Assembly: GCA_965208065.1 (NCBI GenBank)
Contig: OZ242313.1
Span: forward strand, 4,154,001 to 4,218,000
Reading direction: 5' to 3'
Origin: Bin103 sp002238925
Lineage (GTDB): Bacteria > Spirochaetota > Spirochaetia > SZUA-6 > Bin103
Length of the DNA stretch: 64,000 nt
Position numbers and translations under genes: made by a program. The notes below the pieces were generated by a model that was not told the DNA's origin, ran no database searches, and saw nothing but the letters and a program-made list of their open reading frames with translations. This document shows positions 8,450-17,443 of the stretch, piece by piece. The first letter of the stretch is position 1. The number at the start of each line of letters is the position of its first letter.

Positions 8450-11400
8450 TTGGAGGTGCCCTTTCGCCCTGCGCACGGCGTCGCGCCGCCGGTCGAGATC
8501 GCGTGCGAGAATGCGCCGGCGAGCACGGTGATATGCGGCCAGGAAGAGGCGCTCCAGCCAGTGATGGAGGAGTTGGAGCGCCGCAACCTGCAGCACCGCC
8601 TGCTACCGGGCAACATTGCATTCCACTCGGCGGCCATGGATCAACTCAAGGAGGACGCCCACGATGCGCTCTCCTTCCTCAACGACATCGCCTGCGATTC
8701 TGCCGTGCCGTTCGTCTCCTCGGTCACTGGCGAGCACACCGAGCGGCTGGACAACGCCTACTGGTGGACCAATATCCGCCGCCGGGTGCGCTTCGCCTCC
8801 GCGCTGGACACCGCCGTACGCGAATTCCGGCCCGACGTGGTGCTGGAACTCGCCCCGCACAGCGCCCTGCAGTCCGCGATCGTCCAGTGCCTGGAGAACA
8901 ACGGCTCGCGCGCGGTGTGCATCCCGACGCTGCGCCGCGACGCCGACGTCTGCCTGCGCTTCCACGACGCGCTCGGAGCGCTGTTCCGCGCTGGAGTGGA
9001 ACTGGACTTCGCGGCACAGTACCCGCGCCCCGAGCCGGTCGCCCACCTGCTGCCCGGCTATCCGCGCGACGAGCAGACCGCGGCCGACCAGATGAGCGAC
9101 GACGAGATGTTCCTGCAGGCGGCGGAGTACGCCCACGGTCCGCTGATCGGCCACCGCGTACCGTGCGACCACCTGCTGTTCGAAGGGCGGCTGTCGGAGC
9201 GCGACTTCCCGTGGCTGGCCGAACACCGCGTACATCATGCCTCGATCATGCCGGCGGCCGGGTATATCGAGCTGCTTCTGCAGGCGTTCGAGGGCGTGCC
9301 GCTGTACGTGGACACGCTCGAATTCCAGCAGCCGTGCCCGATCCCGAAGACGCCGGTGCGGCTGCAGACCGAGTTGTTCCCGGTGACCGGCGCGCCCGGC
9401 CACTACACCTTCACCATCTCGTCCCGCGCCTACGACGTGGACGCCAAGAGCGAGTTGCACTCGCGCGGCACGCTGCGGCTGGTAAGCGCCGACCATCCGG
9501 TTACCGGGCCGCAACGGCTGGCGGACATCGACAACTCCCGCTTCGAACCCTACTACTACGTCGGTGAGACCGATTTCTATGATCGCCTCGAGGCCAGCCT
9601 CGGCGAGACCTTCCAGTACGGGCCCCACTTCCGCACCATCCAGCGCGTGCTGTGGGAGGACTCTACCGCCAACTACCTGTTCGACGTCGAGATGGACGAA
9701 CAGCTCTGGTTGGACGGCCGCGAGGAAGGCTACGTCGTCAACCCCGCACTGCTCGACGGTGCCCTGCAGATCTTCCTCTACCACCTGCTGCATGCCACCG
9801 ACATCTTCAGCATGCCGCGGCGTGCCGTGGGGCTGACGTTCCTGCGCCCGCCGACCGGTCCACGGCTCACCTGCTACGTGGCGAAGGAGCCGGACTGGGC
9901 CGACATCAACGAGCTGGGCCAGTACACGGAGCGGCGCGGCGATCGTTCGGGGGGCAGCATCCGCCTGTATGACGGCGCCACCGGCGAGTTGGTGCTGTGC
10001 ATCGACGCCTACCTCTCGTTCAACTCCAACCCGAGCTGGAACGACCGCCCGCACAGCAAGCATGTCGTCTCCTGGCAGCCCAAGTTCCTCCCGGAGGTGC
10101 GCTCTCTCCTGCCCCACCTGGCCGAGGGCAGCGACGACGCGCTCGAGCCGGCGGCACTGATCGCGGCGTTGGAACAGCCGGCCGTCGATGCCGGCCAACG
10201 GTACGCCTGCCACGTGGTCGAGGTCGCCGGCGCGCGAGCCCCCGAACAGACGGTTGTCAACCGATGCTTCGACTACCTGGGCAGTATCGGGGCGCAGACC
10301 GAATACTGGCTGTTAGGTGCTGCCGACGAGCAGGTGCGCGCCCACTACGATGCCTTCCATAACCGCGACGCTGCCATGCGCTTCGCGGCCCTGGACCTGG
10401 ACGCGGAGCAGGCGCCGGAGTTGAATGCCGGCCTGCTGCGGCCGCACGCCGCCGAGATCCTCCTGTTGCACGACGAGGCAACCGCGTACCGCCCGGAGCA
10501 ATGGGGCCTGTTGCGCCGGCTGGCGGTGCCCGGCGGCCTGGCCCTGGTGTGCCACGGCGCTGGCGCACGGAGCGAGCCTGGCTCCGGCTGGAACGCCGCC
10601 GGCTGGACCGAGGTGCGCCGCGGGCGCCGTGCTACCCTCCTGCAGGCTCCGCTCGCTGCGCCCGAAGACGCCGAGCCAGCGCTCGCCGCCCCGCGCTGGG
10701 TAATCGGCGAACCGGGCAGTCTGGCGGACGAATGGCTGGCGCGGCTTGACCAGGCCGGGAGTGCGGCGACCGCCATCCCGTACGCGGAACTGGCAGACGA
10801 CCGCGTCGCCGAGCTGGCCGACTGGCCGCACGCCGCCGACCTGCGGGCGATCGACTTCCTGTGCGGCCAAGACCCGGACGACCCTACCGGCGAGAGTCTC
10901 GCGTGGCGCCTGGTCGCCTTCGTCAAGGCGCTGATACCGTACCGGGTAGCACAGGCGCAGGAGCAGTGCCGCCTGACCGTGGTGACGCGCCGCGCCATGT
11001 TCGAGGTGGCCGAGCCGCGTGCCAGTGCCGCGTGGGGGGCGTTGCGCGCCATCACCGAAGAGGTGGCCGCGGATGCGGGTACGGCGGCGCGGGTCGACTT
11101 CCGGCTGGTGGATCTGGGTGCGCGTGAGGACCTGGAGGCCATGGCCCGGCTCGAAGCCTGCGATCTACGGGAGCGCGAGCTGGCGATACGGGGCAGCCGT
11201 TTCTGGGTGCCGCGGCTGGTCAGCCTCCGCGAACGGGTTCCGCACGTCCCGCGCGCGTCGGTGCAGAACGGGGATGCCGCCTACCGGCTGGCGCTGGACA
11301 ATCCGGGCCAGATCGGCAGCCTGCAGATGAAGACCTACGCTCCGAGGCCCCTGGGATCGCACGACGTCGAGATCGAGGTGGCCGCGGCGGCACTCAACTT

Positions 11401-13285
11401 CCGCGACGTCATGGTAACGCTGGGGCTGCTGCCGTCGAGTTCGTTCGAGCACTCGTCGCTGGGACGGACGGTGGGGTTTGAAGCAAGCGGGATTGTGCGC
11501 CGCGCCGGCGCCGACGTGCGCACCTGCCGCGTCGGGGACGCGGTGGTGTTCACCGAAGGCGGGTGCATCGCCAACCGCGCCGTGGTCAAGGACTACCTGG
11601 TGTTCCGCAAACCCGACGCACTGTCCATGGAGCAGGCCGCCTCCGTGCTGTCGGTGTACGTCACCGCGCACTACTCGCTGATTCACCTGGCGCGCCTGCA
11701 CAAAGGCCAGCGGGTGCTGATCCACTCCGCCATGGGCGGCGTCGGCCAGGCGGCGATCGCCCTGGCCAGGCACGCTGGCGCCGAGATCTACGCCACCGCA
11801 GGCAGCGAGAGCAAGCGCGAGCAGCTCCGTGCGCTGGGAGTGCGGGCGGCGTTCGATTCGCACAGCCTCGACTGGTACGACGAACTGGTGGCAGCGACCG
11901 GTGGAGAAGGCGTTGACGCCGTGCTGAACTCGCTGGCGGGGCGCCACGTCGCGCTGTGCCTGGAGGCGTTGCGGCCCGGCGGCTGGCACTGCGAGATCGG
12001 CAAGGTGGACATCTACGCCGACAACGCGCTCGGCCTGTCGGTATTCCGCAAGAACCTGCGCTTCGCGGCCATCGACGTGGACCGGCTGATGAACGACGAC
12101 CCGTACCTGACGCGCGAGCTGTCGCAGCAGTGCCTGGACCTGCTGGACCAGGGCGCGGTGCCGCCGCTGCCGATCACTACCTTCCCGTACCGCGACTACG
12201 AGGAGCCGCTGCGGCTGATGACCACCGGCGGGCACACCGGCAAACTGGTCCTGCAGGCCCCATCGGCGACCGTTGATGAGCCGCCGCCGGTCGCCGATCT
12301 GCGCCCCTTTCTCGACGCCGAGGCGGCCTACCTGGTCACCGGCGCGTTCGGTGGCTTCGGAAGGCTGCTGCTGCCCTACCTGGCGACCGCCGGCGCCCGC
12401 CACATCACCCTGCTGGACCGCGATCCGCAGCGCCGCCGCAGCGCCGAATGGCTGCGCAGGACCAGTGCCCTGTGGTACCTGTCGGACGAAGTCGAACTCG
12501 ACATCGTGGCCGGCGACGTGGCCGAGGAGGCGGACGTGCGGCGCTGTGTCGGCGCACTGGAGCGCCCGCTGAAGGGCGTGTTTCACCTCGCCGGCACGCT
12601 GGACGACAACCTGCTCGCCGATCTCACCTCCGAATCGTTGGCCAAGGTGTTCGCCCCCAAGGCGCGCGGCGCCCTCAACCTGCACCACGCAACCGCCGGC
12701 TGCGACCTCGACCACTTCGTGCTGTTCTCGTCGATCGCCTCGACGCTCGGCAACCCGGGTCAGGTCAACTACAGCGCCGCCAACGGGTTCGTGGACGGGC
12801 TGGCCGCCCTGCGCCGGCGCCGGGGGGTGCCGGTGCTGTCCTACAACCTCGCCGCCGTGGCCGAGGCCGGCATGGCCGCCCGCAACCTGCACGTGCTGCG
12901 CATGAGCCGGGCCGGCGGCGTACCGCCAATCAGCGCCGACTTCGCCATTACCAATCTCGACTACGCCATGCGCACCATGGGCGACCGCGACCACCTGGTC
13001 ACCGCATTGTTCTCGCGACCGCCCTGGACCGTGGACTCGCCCGACTACCTTCGCACCGGCCGGATCCTCAGCAACCAGGACGCGTTTTCGGTGGACGCCG
13101 GCGGCCAGCTCACCCTGGACGCGGTGGTGGCGCAGATCACCGACAAGGTGGCCGAGCTGTGCGGCCATGACGAGGGCAGCCCGGAGGAACCTCTTCCAGC
13201 TTCGGCCTCACCTCCATCTCGGTTGCCGAGCTCGGCGCCTTCATCCGCATGCAGTTCAACCATCAGGTCAGCGCCCTGGAGTTGA
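8450..13285 (+). CDS. swfA: Monomodular type I PKS/FAS, rest of AT then DH-ER-KR (frame lost before ACP)
   Basis: This continues the PKS frame after the TAG; residue numbers follow the joined protein. The AT ends with an IAFHSAAM motif (His743), close to the HAFH of malonyl-specific ATs. DH covers about 905-1190: His943 in LAEHRVHHASIMP, although the usual Gly of HxxxGxxxxP is His, and Asp1120 in ALLDGALQ. A ~430-residue structural or degenerate segment follows. ER covers about 1630-1955 with the NADPH loop SAMGGVGQAA. KR covers about 1975-2170 with TGAFGGFG, FSSIAS and Tyr2125. Such a set would make a fully reduced acyl chain. The last ~30 codons (from about 13171-13200) are out of frame: the ACP motif lies in frame 1 (see 13171). 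No thioesterase is present. Confidence 0.85.
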   Translation: MEVPFRPAHGVAPPVEIACENAPASTVICGQEEALQPVMEELERRNLQHRLLPGNIAFHSAAMDQLKEDAHDALSFLNDIACDSAVPFVSSVTGEHTERLDNAYWWTNIRRRVRFASALDTAVREFRPDVVLELAPHSALQSAIVQCLENNGSRAVCIPTLRRDADVCLRFHDALGALFRAGVELDFAAQYPRPEPVAHLLPGYPRDEQTAADQMSDDEMFLQAAEYAHGPLIGHRVPCDHLLFEGRLSERDFPWLAEHRVHHASIMPAAGYIELLLQAFEGVPLYVDTLEFQQPCPIPKTPVRLQTELFPVTGAPGHYTFTISSRAYDVDAKSELHSRGTLRLVSADHPVTGPQRLADIDNSRFEPYYYVGETDFYDRLEASLGETFQYGPHFRTIQRVLWEDSTANYLFDVEMDEQLWLDGREEGYVVNPALLDGALQIFLYHLLHATDIFSMPRRAVGLTFLRPPTGPRLTCYVAKEPDWADINELGQYTERRGDRSGGSIRLYDGATGELVLCIDAYLSFNSNPSWNDRPHSKHVVSWQPKFLPEVRSLLPHLAEGSDDALEPAALIAALEQPAVDAGQRYACHVVEVAGARAPEQTVVNRCFDYLGSIGAQTEYWLLGAADEQVRAHYDAFHNRDAAMRFAALDLDAEQAPELNAGLLRPHAAEILLLHDEATAYRPEQWGLLRRLAVPGGLALVCHGAGARSEPGSGWNAAGWTEVRRGRRATLLQAPLAAPEDAEPALAAPRWVIGEPGSLADEWLARLDQAGSAATAIPYAELADDRVAELADWPHAADLRAIDFLCGQDPDDPTGESLAWRLVAFVKALIPYRVAQAQEQCRLTVVTRRAMFEVAEPRASAAWGALRAITEEVAADAGTAARVDFRLVDLGAREDLEAMARLEACDLRERELAIRGSRFWVPRLVSLRERVPHVPRASVQNGDAAYRLALDNPGQIGSLQMKTYAPRPLGSHDVEIEVAAAALNFRDVMVTLGLLPSSSFEHSSLGRTVGFEASGIVRRAGADVRTCRVGDAVVFTEGGCIANRAVVKDYLVFRKPDALSMEQAASVLSVYVTAHYSLIHLARLHKGQRVLIHSAMGGVGQAAIALARHAGAEIYATAGSESKREQLRALGVRAAFDSHSLDWYDELVAATGGEGVDAVLNSLAGRHVALCLEALRPGGWHCEIGKVDIYADNALGLSVFRKNLRFAAIDVDRLMNDDPYLTRELSQQCLDLLDQGAVPPLPITTFPYRDYEEPLRLMTTGGHTGKLVLQAPSATVDEPPPVADLRPFLDAEAAYLVTGAFGGFGRLLLPYLATAGARHITLLDRDPQRRRSAEWLRRTSALWYLSDEVELDIVAGDVAEEADVRRCVGALERPLKGVFHLAGTLDDNLLADLTSESLAKVFAPKARGALNLHHATAGCDLDHFVLFSSIASTLGNPGQVNYSAANGFVDGLAALRRRRGVPVLSYNLAAVAEAGMAARNLHVLRMSRAGGVPPISADFAITNLDYAMRTMGDRDHLVTALFSRPPWTVDSPDYLRTGRILSNQDAFSVDAGGQLTLDAVVAQITDKVAELCGHDEGSPEEPLPASASPPSRLPSSAPSSACSSTIRSAPWS

Positions 13286-13515
13286 TGACCACCGCCACCT
13301 GCCTGTCGCTCGCCGAGGCGATCATGACCGGCGACCAGGGCGGCGACGAAGATGAATCCGAGGGCGAGGCCGACGGCGCCGAGCGCACCGTCTCCGAACC
13401 GCCGCCCGCCCGCCGCGTCCCCTCCGCCTTCGCCAGCACCCCCGACGACCACTTCCGCAACGACGCCGACACGACCACGAACACCCCGGCAACCGCCGCG
13501 CCGCCGGTTAGGTGA
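13171..13515 (+). CDS. swfA: ACP domain and C-terminal tail of the PKS, in the shifted frame
   Basis: Frame 1 opens after a TGA at 13168-13170 and encodes SFGLTSISVAELGAFIR, the phosphopantetheine site of an acyl carrier protein. The serine at 13213 replaces the Ser of GLDSL, with Thr in place of the usual Asp. Helices follow to about 13335, then an acidic and Pro/Thr-rich tail. The match of PKS frame 2 ends and frame 1 begins between 13171 and 13201; one missing base around CCTCTTCC would restore one protein (PLSSFGLTSI). The frame-1 stop (TGA 13513-13515) overlaps the next start (GTG 13512) as GTGA, which is the arrangement expected if this were the natural gene end. Confidence 0.75.
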   Translation, partial: RGQPGGTSSSFGLTSISVAELGAFIRMQFNHQVSALELMTTATCLSLAEAIMTGDQGGDEDESEGEADGAERTVSEPPPARRVPSAFASTPDDHFRNDADTTTNTPATAAPPVR

Positions 13516-16031
13516 GCACATTGCAGCACGCAACCACGGAAACCACAGCAGCCGACAGGAGGGTAGCCCCTCTGGTCGGCACCTTGCCGCCGCAGTGTCA
13601 GCGCGACCTGGACAACCTGCGGGCGTTCGTGCGCCGCGCCATCGGCGAAGGCAATCCGGCGGCGGCCGTACCGGTGACCGAGGTGAAAGAGGTGCTGCTG
13701 ACCGGGGCGACCGGGTTCGTGGGCCGGTTCGTGCTGCGCGACCTGCTGAGCATGGAAGGCGGCCTGGTAGTGCACTGCCTGGTGCGGGCCACCGACGGCG
13801 AGCACGGCCTGCAGCGGCTCCGGGGTGCCCTGGAAGAGGCGGACATGTGGGATGAGGCGTTCGCTGCGCGCATCCGTGTGGTGACCGGCGATGTCGGCGA
13901 GGCGCACTTCGGGCTGAGCCGGGCCGCCTTCGACGACCTCGCGCGGCGCATCGACGCGGTCCATCACTTCGCCGCGGAAGTGAGCCTGTCCGCGTCCTAT
14001 CTCGCCATCCGCAAGGCCAACGCATTCAGCATGCGCAACATCCTCGAACTGTGCCTGCGCACCCGGCTCAAGCACCTGTTCCACGCCTCCACGATGGGGG
14101 TGTATCCACAGTACTTCTGCGACTTCGCCAACGAGTTTGCCGACCGTCGCATCGACCACCAGGGGCAGCCGGATCTGAACGAGATGAAACGCATGTTCCC
14201 GCTGTCAATAGGCGGCTACTCGTGGAGCAAGCTGGTCGCCGAGCAGAGTGTCCTGTACGCGCACCAGGCCGGCTTGCCGGCGGCGGTGTTCCGATTGCCG
14301 CTTACCAGCCGCTCCACGACCGGATTTACCCAGCCGAACGACACCTCGGTGCGGGTGTACGCCGCGGTTGCGGACGTACAGATGATGCCGGGCGGATTCT
14401 CGTTTCAACGCCAGAACCATGCGGTCGACACCCTGAGCCGGATCTGTACGGCGATTGCGGCCAACCCCGAGCGGCAGTTCACCCTGTATCATTGCTGCAA
14501 CCCGAATCCGGCCCCGCACGACCTGGAGTTGGCCGACTTCGGTATCTACCTGCGCGAGGTTCCTCACGACACGTTCATGCGCGCCTGCCAGGCGCGCGGC
14601 GAGGACTCGCCCCTGCACGGCTACTGGGCCATGTTCGAGAATTTCGCGCCCTATTGGTTCAGCGCGAGCCGGGCGCTGGCCGACGTGCCGGTCAGTGACC
14701 GCGCACTGCGCGAGGACTGCCCGTTTGCGATCGAGTGGCCGGGGATTCTGACCATGTTCCGGCGCACCAACGACTGGATCAGGGAGCACCGGGAACGATG
14801 GCCGTTTTCGCTGCCGCAGCCGCAGATCGACTACGACCGGCTGATAACGCGCGCGAGGGCGTTCGCCGAACGGTTTGGCGCCCCGTTCGAACTGACCTAT
14901 CCCGAGTGGCTGCGGAGCGGGCTTGCGCACCTGGTGCAGGCACTGCAGGCGCCGGAAGCGCGGCTGTTGCAGGCCAAGCGCGCCGTCGTCGTCTCCGACC
15001 TGAGCGCCAGCCTGCGCAACAACGCCAAACTCACCGGTGAGCGCCTGCTGCACCCGGAGATCGAACGTGAACCGATCGTGCGGCCGGTATTCATCGTCGG
15101 CATCAACCGTACCGGCACCACCTTCCTGCATCGGCTCCTGGCGCGCGACCCGCGCTTCTGGACCGTGCACAGTTACGAGTTGGCGGAACCGGTGGTGCCG
15201 GACGGCGACTACGCCACCGCGTGGACCAACGCCGACACAAGGCGCGCACGGCTGCTGGACGTGTTCGTTGCCGCCGGTTTTTTTGAATCGTTCGCGGGCG
15301 CGCATCACATCGACGTCGACGAACCCGAGGAGGACCTCGGCCTCCTGCGCCACACCTTCGTGTCCTGGTCCAACACCAACGTCTACCAGGTGCCCGAGTA
15401 CGGCCGCTGGCTGGCCGCCGCCGATGCGCGCCCGGCGTACGGCTACCACCGCCGCGCCATCCAGCACTTCACCTGGCAGCGGCGCCTGAAGAACCCCGGA
15501 CCGTACGCGCAGTGGCTGTTGAAGGCACCGGTCCACCTCATGGAGTTGGAGGCGCTGATCGACGTGTACCCGGATGCCTGCTTCATTCAGACCCACCGCG
15601 ATCCCCGCGCGTTGACCGGCTCGTGGGTCAGCCTGATCGAGCAACTCCGTCTCCGCACCACCGAGCCCACCTCCCGCCGCGTCCTCGGCGAGGAGCAGCT
15701 TGCTGACATGAGCACCATGCTGGACAGGGCCGTTGCCTTCCGGGAATCTCGTCCCGACCTGCAGCCGCGCTGGTGCGACGTGAGTTACGTCGACCTGGTC
15801 GACGATCCGTGGGCAACGGTGCGCGGCATCTACGATCACTTCGGCTGGACCCTGGAGCCGGCGGCCGTCGCCGCCATGGCAGCGTGGCAGGAGCAGCAAG
15901 CCCAGCGGCGCCGGCACGAGGCGCGGCACAGCTACGACCTGGCCGACTACGACCTCACCCCCGAGGCGGTCGACGCCGCCTTCGCCCGCTACCGCGAGTT
16001 CATCGCCGCCCGCAACATCCGCATCTCGTAG
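13512..16031 (+). CDS. swfB: Fused thioester reductase and sulfotransferase
   Basis: An 839-residue two-domain enzyme. The N-terminal half is an extended SDR of the thioester reductase type: the nucleotide loop GATGFVG (65-71), the HASTMG serine segment, and Tyr236/Lys240 in GYSWSKLVAE. It should release the ACP-bound acyl chain reductively as an aldehyde or alcohol. The C-terminal half (about 500-839) is a PAPS-dependent sulfotransferase: the 5'-phosphosulfate loop INRTGTTFLHRLL (from 531) and the 3'-phosphate segment THRDPRALTGSW (from 694). The GTG start overlaps the PKS stop, giving coupled translation. The simplest reading is reduction then sulfation of a fatty alcohol. This matches SwfB of the sponge swf family (reductase plus sulfotransferase) as I recall it. 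The product is unproven. Confidence 0.88.
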   Translation: MSTLQHATTETTAADRRVAPLVGTLPPQCQRDLDNLRAFVRRAIGEGNPAAAVPVTEVKEVLLTGATGFVGRFVLRDLLSMEGGLVVHCLVRATDGEHGLQRLRGALEEADMWDEAFAARIRVVTGDVGEAHFGLSRAAFDDLARRIDAVHHFAAEVSLSASYLAIRKANAFSMRNILELCLRTRLKHLFHASTMGVYPQYFCDFANEFADRRIDHQGQPDLNEMKRMFPLSIGGYSWSKLVAEQSVLYAHQAGLPAAVFRLPLTSRSTTGFTQPNDTSVRVYAAVADVQMMPGGFSFQRQNHAVDTLSRICTAIAANPERQFTLYHCCNPNPAPHDLELADFGIYLREVPHDTFMRACQARGEDSPLHGYWAMFENFAPYWFSASRALADVPVSDRALREDCPFAIEWPGILTMFRRTNDWIREHRERWPFSLPQPQIDYDRLITRARAFAERFGAPFELTYPEWLRSGLAHLVQALQAPEARLLQAKRAVVVSDLSASLRNNAKLTGERLLHPEIEREPIVRPVFIVGINRTGTTFLHRLLARDPRFWTVHSYELAEPVVPDGDYATAWTNADTRRARLLDVFVAAGFFESFAGAHHIDVDEPEEDLGLLRHTFVSWSNTNVYQVPEYGRWLAAADARPAYGYHRRAIQHFTWQRRLKNPGPYAQWLLKAPVHLMELEALIDVYPDACFIQTHRDPRALTGSWVSLIEQLRLRTTEPTSRRVLGEEQLADMSTMLDRAVAFRESRPDLQPRWCDVSYVDLVDDPWATVRGIYDHFGWTLEPAAVAAMAAWQEQQAQRRRHEARHSYDLADYDLTPEAVDAAFARYREFIAARNIRIS

Positions 16032-16127
16032 CCGTAACGCCGCAACCTCCCGCCGCCGTTGCGGCCGTTGCGGCCGTTGCGACCGAGCAAACTTGACAGC
16101 CCCCCGCGCCTGAATCACCATGGCGGA

Positions 16128-17402
16128 ATGAAACGAGCAACAGTTTCCGCTGTCATACTCGCGATGGCGCTCGCCGCCGCGCCGTTGTCGGGCACGCCTC
16201 AGGAGGAGAGCACCGCCAGGAAAGTGGTGCACATCACTCTGTTCGATGACCAGGTAGAGGAGAAATTCCTGGGCATGCTGGAGTGGTTCACGGCCGAGAC
16301 CGGTTGGGAGACGGAAGTCGTTCCGGCGCCGGGAGGCCAGGACTACTTCACCACCAATGCAACTCGCCTGGCGACCGGTGAAGGGCCGGACATACTGATC
16401 GGCCACGGCACGCCCGCGGAGTACCTGGTGTACAACCCGAAGGAGAACTTCGTCGACATTACCGACTGGGCGCGCGACAACCTGATCGGCGCCAAGGTGC
16501 CGGAAGCGGTCATGGCAGCCAACGCGGTCGACGGCCGCAACTACGGTATACCCTACTCGCCGATCACGCTGCGCGGGTACCTCTACAACAAGGAGGTCGC
16601 GCAGGCCGCCGGGGTCACCGTGCCTTCCAGTACCGGCGACTTCCTGGACAACGTCGCACCCAAGGTCAGAGCCGCCGGGTTCGACCCGATGTACGCCATG
16701 GGTCAGTCTGTCTGGAGCCTCGGCTTCGTGGCCGACAACTTCATCGCCGACGAGTTCGTGCTCACCGACGTCCAGGACCGTATCAACAACAACGAGACCA
16801 GCTTTGCCGAGACCGGGATGGTGCGGGCGTTCGAGTACATCAAGGAGATTGGCGACCGAGGCTACTTCAACTCCGACGCGCTGGTGGGCACTACCGAGGG
16901 CCAGTACGTGGCGATCCGCGAAGGAACCGTGTATTCCGCCATGGGTTCGGTCAACTCGCTGCCCAACTTCACCGAGGAGTTCAACAACACGAACCTGGGC
17001 GGGTTCAACATTTCCGAACAGGGCAACCGCGCTTACTACAGCCTCCCCTGGTTTGCCTACCTGGTGAAGGAAGAGGCCGGCGGGGACAATCAGGAGGGCG
17101 CCTGGGCGTTCATCAACTGGTTTCTGGAGCAGGAGAACCTGGCGAGGTTCTACAACACGTTCCGGGCGCCGAGCGCGTACATGGGTATCGAAAACGAAAT
17201 GTTTCCCTACTCCGCGGACTTGCTGGCACACTTCCGCGGTGAAGTACCGTTCCTGTACAAGCTCAAGGCGAGCCCGCAGTTGACCGGCGTGTATGCCGCG
17301 ACCGTCATTGCCGGCACCCGCACTCCGCAGGAGGCGGCCGAAGACATGCAGCGCGATTTCGCCGCGAGCGCCAAGGCGGTCGGCCTGGAGGCGTTTCAGT
17401 AG
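16128..17402 (+). CDS. Extracellular solute-binding protein, sugar ABC importer (MalE-like)
   Basis: A 424-residue family 1 binding protein. The N-terminus MKRATVSAVILAMALAAAPLSG is a signal peptide, followed by VVHITLFDDQVEEKFLGMLEWF and the typical YGIPYSPITLRGYLYNKEVAQ segment. The C-terminal AEDMQRDFAASAKAVG helix is usual for the family. It would deliver an oligosaccharide or sugar to the permeases at 17444-19161, which are encoded convergently instead of downstream. No ATPase gene is nearby. TTGACA stands at 16093 but has no good -10 box at the right distance, and the ribosome binding site is weak. It lies 96 nt after the sulfotransferase gene and could be partly read through from the PKS operon. 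Confidence 0.88.
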   Translation: MKRATVSAVILAMALAAAPLSGTPQEESTARKVVHITLFDDQVEEKFLGMLEWFTAETGWETEVVPAPGGQDYFTTNATRLATGEGPDILIGHGTPAEYLVYNPKENFVDITDWARDNLIGAKVPEAVMAANAVDGRNYGIPYSPITLRGYLYNKEVAQAAGVTVPSSTGDFLDNVAPKVRAAGFDPMYAMGQSVWSLGFVADNFIADEFVLTDVQDRINNNETSFAETGMVRAFEYIKEIGDRGYFNSDALVGTTEGQYVAIREGTVYSAMGSVNSLPNFTEEFNNTNLGGFNISEQGNRAYYSLPWFAYLVKEEAGGDNQEGAWAFINWFLEQENLARFYNTFRAPSAYMGIENEMFPYSADLLAHFRGEVPFLYKLKASPQLTGVYAATVIAGTRTPQEAAEDMQRDFAASAKAVGLEAFQ

Positions 17403-17443
17403 CGCGCACCGCGGGCGCGATCACCGGCGTCGTGTGAGGCGGC

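Noticed and set aside
8447..8452. Two separate PKS genes with a natural boundary at the TAG
   Set aside because: The TAG falls inside the AT fold, not at a domain linker. There is no ribosome binding site, and the only start would be the TTG right after the stop.
11165..13168. A 667-codon open frame on the minus strand
   Set aside because: It lies antisense to the ER and KR domains of the PKS and shows no homology.
16093..16121. Promoter with TTGACA before the sugar-binding-protein gene
   Set aside because: The matching -10 hexamer (CACCAT) is poor and would place transcription almost at the start codon.
14205..17231. A 1008-codon open frame on the minus strand
   Set aside because: It covers the reductase-sulfotransferase and the sugar-binding-protein genes in antisense; it is a high-GC shadow with no recognisable domain.
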